From the NCBI RefSeq assembly GCF_910591885.1, contig NC_063275.1:22866501-22930500 (forward strand): a DNA stretch of 64,000 bases, given 5' to 3'. The notes under the pieces are model-generated. The model made no database searches. It had not been told where the DNA came from and saw only the letters and a program-made list of their open reading frames with translations. Made by a program: the position numbers and the translations under genes. Source of the stretch: Bombus terrestris (Eukaryota > Arthropoda > Insecta > Hymenoptera > Apidae). Of the stretch, positions 30,201-39,200 are shown one piece after another. Each line of letters begins with the position of its first letter. Position 1 is the stretch's first letter.

Positions 30201-33200
30201 TGTCCCGTAACACAAAAAAATCTGAAACATCCGCAGACGTCGCGTCGCGTCACATGAGCGACATGACCAGCAGCTTCAAATCGAAAACCGAGAAATTCGT
30301 CAGCGACATCCAGTCGGATCTGAAGCAGGGCAAGCCGATCCTCAAGCATCCGATCGATAGCCGAGCCAGCGATGGCGACGAGCCCAGAACTTACAGAGAG
30401 GAGTCACGACACTCGGAACATGGTAATTTAGACTCTATAGTAATTCAATTATACGATATAGTATAAATAATAGATGCACATCTTATGGCTAATTCCATTG
30501 AAAATAGTATCTTTTGTCATTGAAATACGTGTATAGTTAATTGTTGTATTTTATACTTTGAAACTAAACAAGCGTTTGCTTGAAATTATTAGAACTTCAG
30601 ATTTTATTGTAGTTTAATTTCATGACATAATTATATAGTTTATCATTGAAATACGTGTATGGTTAATTGCTATATTTTATACTTTGGAGCTAAACAAGCA
30701 TTTGCTTGAAATTATTAGAATTTCAGATTTTATTGCAGTTTAATTCTATGACATAATATACAGTTTATATCGCATTGCATTGAAAATAGGATCTTCTACT
30801 ATTGAAATATATAAACAATTAAATACTGTATCTTATATTTAATAATCACGTAAGCATTTGCTTAAAAATTATTACAAGTTTCGACCTCATAGAGTTATAT
30901 AGTATGTATATATATAATTGTACATTTATGTAGTATAGTTATATAGTATAGTTCATAATGCATTCCATTGCGAATCCAAAGTCGAGAAATATTCTGCTGT
31001 CACGAGGCAGTTACTTGATTGCACAGAAAGTTCAAAAACATCGTTTCTATTCAGAGATATAATTTTACAAACTCCAAAACAGCTAGAGAAATGATGTATC
31101 ATGGTATCATAGTAAAGAAATCCCAGCGAATACTCGTCTGTCTCAAAGAAGAGATCTTCGAGAGGCAGAAAAATTATTACAAAGCAGCTTCTATTTAACT
31201 TAATCGAACATCGATAATATCGTCGCTTATAAAAATATCAAAACAAAACCATCGCAAAGAAACATCTTCAACCAACAAAAATCGCAAAAAAACACAGGAA
31301 CGAAGCAAATCGACCCAGACACCGGGCTGATATACTTCAAGTACGACTTTGGCTACGAGTTCGGAATCGTGCTTCCCGGGGAAGGCAAAAGAACAGTCAG
31401 CAGTACTAACAGAACGATCCAAGGCCAACGACGAGCCAGTGACATCGAGGTACCCATCGTTCACGAGTTCACTACGAGGAAAGAGAACGGTTTCGCGAAG
31501 AGAAGCAGTTCTACGGCGTCTTCGACGCGACAGAGCAAACCAGCTGGCAAATTTGGCACGTCGAAGACGGTGAAATGGGAGCCAACGTCGGAGAGCGAGT
31601 TCTCGGAGGCGGAGGACATCAGAAACGCGAGAAAGAGGCATCAAGAGGGAGGAAGCACGATGGCGCCACCTAGTCTCGTTATACCTTGTTCGCCATCGCC
31701 ATCCAGATGGGATCACACGACGCCCAGTCCGATTTCCCTGAGCCCAAGCTTACCAAGTCTCTCCCCCAGATACAGTAGCGCTACAGGACCACCCAGCAAT
31801 GTCGACTCAGCAGGTATTCGCCTGCTTCTGCGACGATTGCATCGATAACGAGCTATTATCATCGCATTTGTTTAGCATCCGCAGCTTTGGATACTTTTAT
31901 TTCTTGGTCATTTGTGTACCTGCAATTTTTTACTTTGCCTCCGCACGTATTTGTATTTTCGGGTTTGCTGTATTTTGCACTTGACGTGGTTTGGCACAGA
32001 GTGTAATTTATGAAGCTTCGCGTAAGTTTCTGAAGAACAGCGATTCGATGCTCGATGGAATTTATTTGGCGGAAATACGATTTACGTTGTTGACTTTTGG
32101 CAGAATAGCGACACAGTTGTAAGAAAGTCAGTTTTATATTGATAAAGAACTTTCTCGTAAATTGCAATTAAATTACTAAATAACGAATGTCGGGAACGAA
32201 GTAGGTTTCAGTATATTTTAAGCGCAAAGAAACATTGCTAAATGTTATTAATACAATAAATTTCTGTGAGATCTGTGACTCACATGCAACTCAACATTTA
32301 TATTATTTCATTATCCACCTGTGTCGTTATTCTTCGATTTGCATTTGCTGGAAAAAAGAGAGAGTCGAATATTTATGCATTCACCCTCATTTGGTATGTT
32401 AATGGAGCGTAACGTTTTTTCGAATTGCTTCAATCCAACGTTGTTTTCATGTTTGCTCCATGCTATTTCCTCGTTTCTGAAAAATTCGAAGTTTATTCAA
32501 TCTTCTTGTTCACTGTGTTCTCTCGCTTTAAACAAATTTTATGTTCGTTTGATATGCTTTCCTATCATTTTCTGCTGTATACGAGTACCTTCTCCAATTT
32601 GATTTCTTCCGCAGCTTCTTACATTCCCATTGCAAGTATTATACGTACGAAAGATTTCTGCCTCTTCTTTCTTTCAATCCGCTTCCGTTTGATACACTAT
32701 TTTTGGCTTCTACCATCGCTTAAATTTAAAGATACCATCAATATACTTTTTCTACCATACCAAGCTATAGATTAAATGTGTTTAAATTACTCTAATTAAA
32801 TCTGGCTGATTATTCTAGGATCGCCATGGCCAACTACTAATGGAGTGGCCTCGAGTAAAGAAGTGATTCAGCCTTATCTAGAGATACTGCCGAAAAAGGC
32901 ACCTCTATTCATCACGGTAACTTAAACAAGATACTCTATACGAACAAACGTTTAAACAAACCATTTTCTTATTGTTCAAGAGTCGATCGATTTATGTGAT
33001 GAAAATTTTAGCCACTGAGAGATATCGCGGTGGTGAGCGGACAAACAGCGAGATTCGAGTGCATCGTTCAGGCTGAACCACAACCGAACATCCTCTGGTC
33101 TAAGGATGGCAGGATCGTCGAGAATTCATCGTGTTACGAGATTCATTATCGTAATGGCGTTTGCCGTTTGACCATAGTGCGAGCTTTTCCCGGTATGCAA

Positions 33201-36200
33201 TTATTATCATAATTAAAATTACGTTTTTATTTTACGTTACAGTAAAATCGTGTGTAATAGCCCCGTGAAGCTGTAACAGTAGCAAAAAGCAAAGTTTTCT
33301 GGCTTTTTCTAGCCTTTATTGGATGTTTGGTTCTACCTTTGGTAATTAAACAAATTTTCCCCTTATATTGGACTTTTAATTTCGTTGATAATTGATTAAT
33401 ACAATAAATAAAATTCGAATGGGAAAATATTGTGAAACGTTGATCGTATTACGAGATATTAATAATAGTATGATTTACATATATTTTAGAAAATTGTATA
33501 TCAATTCTTCTAATAAAAGAAATCTCTTTTTCTTCTTTTCAGAGGACGCTGGCACTTACGCGTGCACTGCAACGAATAGCTTAGGTTCGACAGTAACTTC
33601 CGCCACCTTGCAGGTGCCAGGTAACAGACGATCAGTATACGCGCCTATTTAATTATGGTCGAGAAGGGATTAAGCAAAAATAAATAAAAAAAAAAGCGCA
33701 ACGTAATCTAATACAAAGGTGGTGGAACATTGAGCCTCTAGCTTCAGCCAAACTTCATGATTCGCGGTCGTTTCGCTTAATCGATCCTTTACAATCTCTA
33801 AAGAACATCGAACAAACGAATCAACGAATATTTTTCTATCGATAAAATCAAGCAAATTTCAATTAAGATGACATTATTCAAAATCGCAATGATACGAAAG
33901 ATACAATGCCCGTGATAAGATAAATAAAATTATTTATAAATGAAAAACTATCAATAAGCGGGCACGAAGAAAATTATAAATTAGTATTTAGAGCAATAAT
34001 ATTCTGCCCTTCGAAGGGTGCGAGTCATTTTTCTCTTTTTTTTGCATTTTGTACGTACGTAAAAACAAAACGAACGATTTTACGACAGGGGCGAGGAGAA
34101 CTAGTCAACACACAAATAGTGAGAAGTTGAAGAAAAATTCGCGAACGCTGGTGGATACGCTTTTTCGTTCTTCCTTTTTATCTTTTGTTCTTTTATCAGC
34201 GCGTAGTGAGCTTCCTCGAATGCATTTTCTGTCGTTGTTGCCGTGGAACGATTTGAACACGCTTTAATAGTAAGTCGTTTCTCTCTGTCTATTCTATTCT
34301 ATCTCCTTCTTTCTTCTCTACTACCCTAAGTATTTCCTTTATCCTTCCTCTTTCATTCTCGACAACTTTTGTCCTATCTTACTCTTTTTATTAAGCATGT
34401 AGCATACGTATTTATAAAGATTCTTCCGTTTTTCTTCTTTTTCTTTCCTTTTTTTCTTTTTTTTTTTGAAACTTTTCGCCTGCCCTGTCATAGATTAGAA
34501 TCGCGGTAATTTAAAAGAAATTGCTACTAAATAATAATAATAAAAAAAAAAAAACAAATTGAAATCGAGAAAACTAAACTTTGTATGAACGCGATATTAT
34601 TTAAAAAGCAGACGAAATTATAGATGTTGAAAGAGCGATGAAAAGTTAGTTTCCTAAATAATTGCAAATGGAATATTTACTTAACAATTGTTGAAATATC
34701 GTTTTAAGATTTTAAATAAATTCAATTTCAAATGTGAAACACCGTGATTCTCTACGAAACAGATGCTAGTCAGTTTATCAAGCTACTACACTCAAGCGAC
34801 AGAATTATTTATTAAACAAACGAGAACCGATAATATAGAAAAGGTTCCGATCATCGAGACCTAATTTTCTTTGAACTATAGTCCGAGATATAGCATTATT
34901 TAAAACGCTTTGTTGCTCAGAGTGTTTCGAAATACAGGAAACCGTAAAATAGATTCGCATAGATATATTGTTATCATACACTGTCATTCATCGCAGCAAA
35001 CAATTTATTGGTATACTGTGTAAATAAACGTGTGCTTCCTCTGCAATACAAAAAAGAAAAAACTTGGGTATTATGGTGTCACGAATTATTTTCTCATTCC
35101 CTTGTTCCTCTCTTCCTCTTCTGTGTTTCTCTGTTTCTATGGCTGATTGTTCTTTATTGGCAAGGGTGCGATTTTGATACGGTGCTGGGACAGAGCATCG
35201 ATGATGGTTATGACGCGAAATGGTAGGTGTTTCTGCTAATGTAATTGGGTATCAGCATGACATAGTTTTAAGCGGTGAAGCAATTAACACACGTTCGTTC
35301 GTTTCGAATTCATTTGATCTAGAATTTAATTCCATTTAATTTACATAACCGTAAATTATATTTAATATTTTGGGTAATTTGTTCTAATATCGTGACGAAT
35401 AGAAAGATATTAGAAAAATGATGGATATTTTGGAAATAAAAATTATTGCTCATAATGTATAATCAGAATTGTACTTAACGCGTTGTAAAATTTAATTCAA
35501 CAGAAAATTGACACGATTACTGTATATTTAGAAATTAGAAGTTATTATTCAAAATTTAATTTCATCTAATTTATACAACCGTAGTTTGTATTTAATATTT
35601 TGGACAATTTGTTCTAATATCATGACGAATAGAAAGATATTAGAAAAATGATGGATATTTTGGAAATAAAAATTATTGCTCATAATGTATAATCAGAATT
35701 GTATTTGACGCGTTGTAAAATTTGATTCAATATAAAATTGACACGATCACTATATATTTAGAAATTAAAAATTATTATTCAAGATTTAATTTCATCCAAT
35801 TTATGTAATCGGAAATAGAATTGAAAAAATTAGAGAAACTATTGGTATTGGAAGATTTAAAATTATTGTTCAAGACGTTGGACGAAGTAAATGTTTTGAA
35901 ATTTTAGAAATATGCATGGTTATAAATTATAGGAGAAATATTTGTAAGGAAAGAAGAATCGTCTTACTATATTATACCATGTTGTATTTATACCGTAGAA
36001 TTGAGACGTTGTTATAAAATATTGCAACAGATAATACAGATTTGCACAGCTGTATTTATTTTTAGTCTTTCATGATTTTCTGTACACTTCGCAGTCATTA
36101 CATACTGTCAATCGTATAAAAATGTCACCTTGTATTCTTCTAATCGATTTACTTAGATCGAATTAACTTTTCGATATAGAATAATTAAACGCGCAAATAA

Positions 36201-39200
36201 ATTAATAACTTCGTGAATCGTTGCTTGAGAAAAATGTTAATTATATACGATAAGATAGTTGACATCATTCCGCTATTTTTATTGAAGAAATATTCCTGAA
36301 ACCTTCAGCCAGTGATCGATACTGGCAAAAACTGCACGATCATAAATTTTGTCTGGTTACGCGAGACGTATCGTAAATAGCAACAAATCAATCAGTCACG
36401 ATATTGAAATCAATCAAAGAAAATTCATTCCAACGTATTGCTCAACCACGATGTACATTTATCACTCAGCAGTGCTCTTAAACTTTTGAATCTTCTGTCT
36501 TACCAATCTACAAATACCGAAATATCCAATCATGAAACGATAATCGAAAATAAAATCCATATATCTGTATAATTAAATAAAATCTGAACTGGCAATAAAA
36601 ATTCGCAAAACTCGCGCACAGATACTTTGTATCTACGAATAGTGAGAAACATTAGGTTGTCCGCAAAATTTCTTTCGTTTCATAAGGCGATAACGGATGA
36701 ACAATAATTTCCGTTTTATATTATTTTATTGAATTAGGTATGATCCATTTCGTTCTGTTTCTATTATTACGTTCGTGCATAATTCAATAAACATTGTGCG
36801 TCTATTATTTTCTTATAAAACGAAAGAAACTTCTCGGACAACCTGATACTTTCGGATCAAATAAATTCGGGCGTCATTTCGAAAAAGTAGTAATAAGAAA
36901 AATAATCAGCTTGCGATTACGTTAGCGGCACGTAAATTCCCGTTTCCGTGTTATTTTACTTGGTATACGTAGAAAATTCTTGTGAAAAGGGAAAGGGGCG
37001 GGGAACGTTCGAAAAAATAAAGCGTCGCGAATAAACGGGACGTTCAATGCCGCAATAACGTATCGAAAAGCATTGTTCCGCTTTGTTCTTGTTGCACGAT
37101 TAGTCATACGTATTTCAGGCACCCACTTATTTTCGGAGAGCAAAAGAAATATGTAGAGCGCAGCGACGCTGTTAGCGAATGTTAGCATTCGGGGGTTACT
37201 AACACCAGCACGGATGTTTGCACGCCGTGTACGCTTGTTAATTGAGCTTTTCTTTAATCACTCGCATCACGGCATCGTATATATTTGGCCCAGTGAAATG
37301 AAATCCTGGCGCGAATATTTTATGCAGCCTCGACGAAGCAACGAAAACGAGACGATTTTTAGGTAAATGGATATTTCAAAGCAGAAGACGATGATTAGTT
37401 TATAATTAACATCCACAATAATTAGGTTGTTTTAGAGATCATTGTGTGTATTTTTGTCGAATATCAGAGAAAACAAAAAAAAAAAAAAAAAAAAAAATGA
37501 AAGAATGATGACTGGTTTCGTAATTCATAGTCAGAATATCAAGTTGCTTGAGAAAATTTGTCATCCACTTTTATTGAGTATTAAACAAAAGCGTTGATTT
37601 GTAATTGACAATTTTGAACGTGTGAACTGTATTTTGAGTATTAAAAAAAGGGAAGGATGATGATAATTAGTTTGTAATATATAGTCAAGATAGTTGAACT
37701 ACTTTGAACATTTTTTTCGTATCTTAAAGGTAGTTAGGTCGTTTGCAATTGATAATCAGAATATTTAAATCCTCTTGAAACGGGATATATTTTCTTCAAT
37801 TATTTACTTAATTATTATTTACGAAAATGGACATACACGAAGAAAGAAAAAAGAAATGATTTTCGTTCCTCGAAACAGAATTTTCTTCGAAGTAGCGGCA
37901 ACAGGTGAATTTCATTTTTGAACGGAATTTCTAATCTGGAACCGTTCTTCGGAGAATGTGTCTAATTTTAAAGTCAGCAGCGTTAGACATGTCCACGTAT
38001 ATTTATATGTAACATTGTCCGCAAATTTGGAAACACTATTCTACTGCTCTGCTTCGAATTTCGTAACGCATACATACGTAATACGTATATAAAGCAGGAT
38101 ATTGTTACGTTGGAAAATGATGAAATTTACGAGTCTATCGCGAAACATTGCGTAATAATATTCACTATCGAGTTCGTAAACTAAAGAAGTAAAGAACCGA
38201 TCGAAATCAGATATGTTCGAGGTGTCAGTCGACATATTTAAAAACATCGTTCGATCGAAAAGTTATTTAAAAGAAAAAAAAAGCAGAAATTAAGAGAAAA
38301 GAAAAATAATAGCAAAATATGAGTCAATAAATCGCGTGAATTAAAATGAGACGAAACGGTAAATATATTTCCGAGGGGAAAATTAATATTTTTGGAAGAA
38401 ACGAACACACGAACGTTCGTATGCAGGATGAACAGGCTGTTGGATGATGCGGTATGAAAATAGACGGTAAGGTAATCCCGGAATGCGATGGAAAATATGA
38501 GTCGACGATCCAAGAATAAACGAGAGAAAAACAAGCGGTTACGATTGTTAAAGATCTCGGTACTATTTCTCTTTTCTTTTTTTACAAAAAACGCGTCATA
38601 GCTGTTCGTTCGTTCGTGATATTAAATCGCCCGTTCGACGAATCATTGCGCAATCTTTGCCACTTCTAGTACGATTTACCAAGATTTTTCACGAGAAACG
38701 ATACTTGAATTTGATGGAAGGCACCGATCGTTTTACTCAAAATCAAATATTCGCAGAATGGGCTATTAATTGATTTTCAATAAGAACTATTATTCTCGTT
38801 ACTTACATGCATATTTGTTCAAATCTTTTTAACGAGGTTTTCCAAAATAATGTCATTTTTCATTTAGTATCTAACTCCAATATTATATCATATTACATTA
38901 TACAAATATCGTAATTTTGCAATCAGCTTTGCTTATCTCTTATCGTTGCAAAACGATGTAAGTAGTTCTGTCCACTTGCATAGAACATCCCATATAATTA
39001 ACTTGGATCTTCGGATTTCCATGTAAAAATCATATATCAAGGATTTAGACAACGCATAATCGCAAAGTTATTATTACGTCATCTTTCTAACAATATTTAC
39101 CAAAATCAAATTCGTACAATTTATTAGGTTGTCCGAAAAGTCTTTTTCTTTTACAGACACGTCTTTTATAACGACGCATCTTTAAACAAACGCGAAACCT

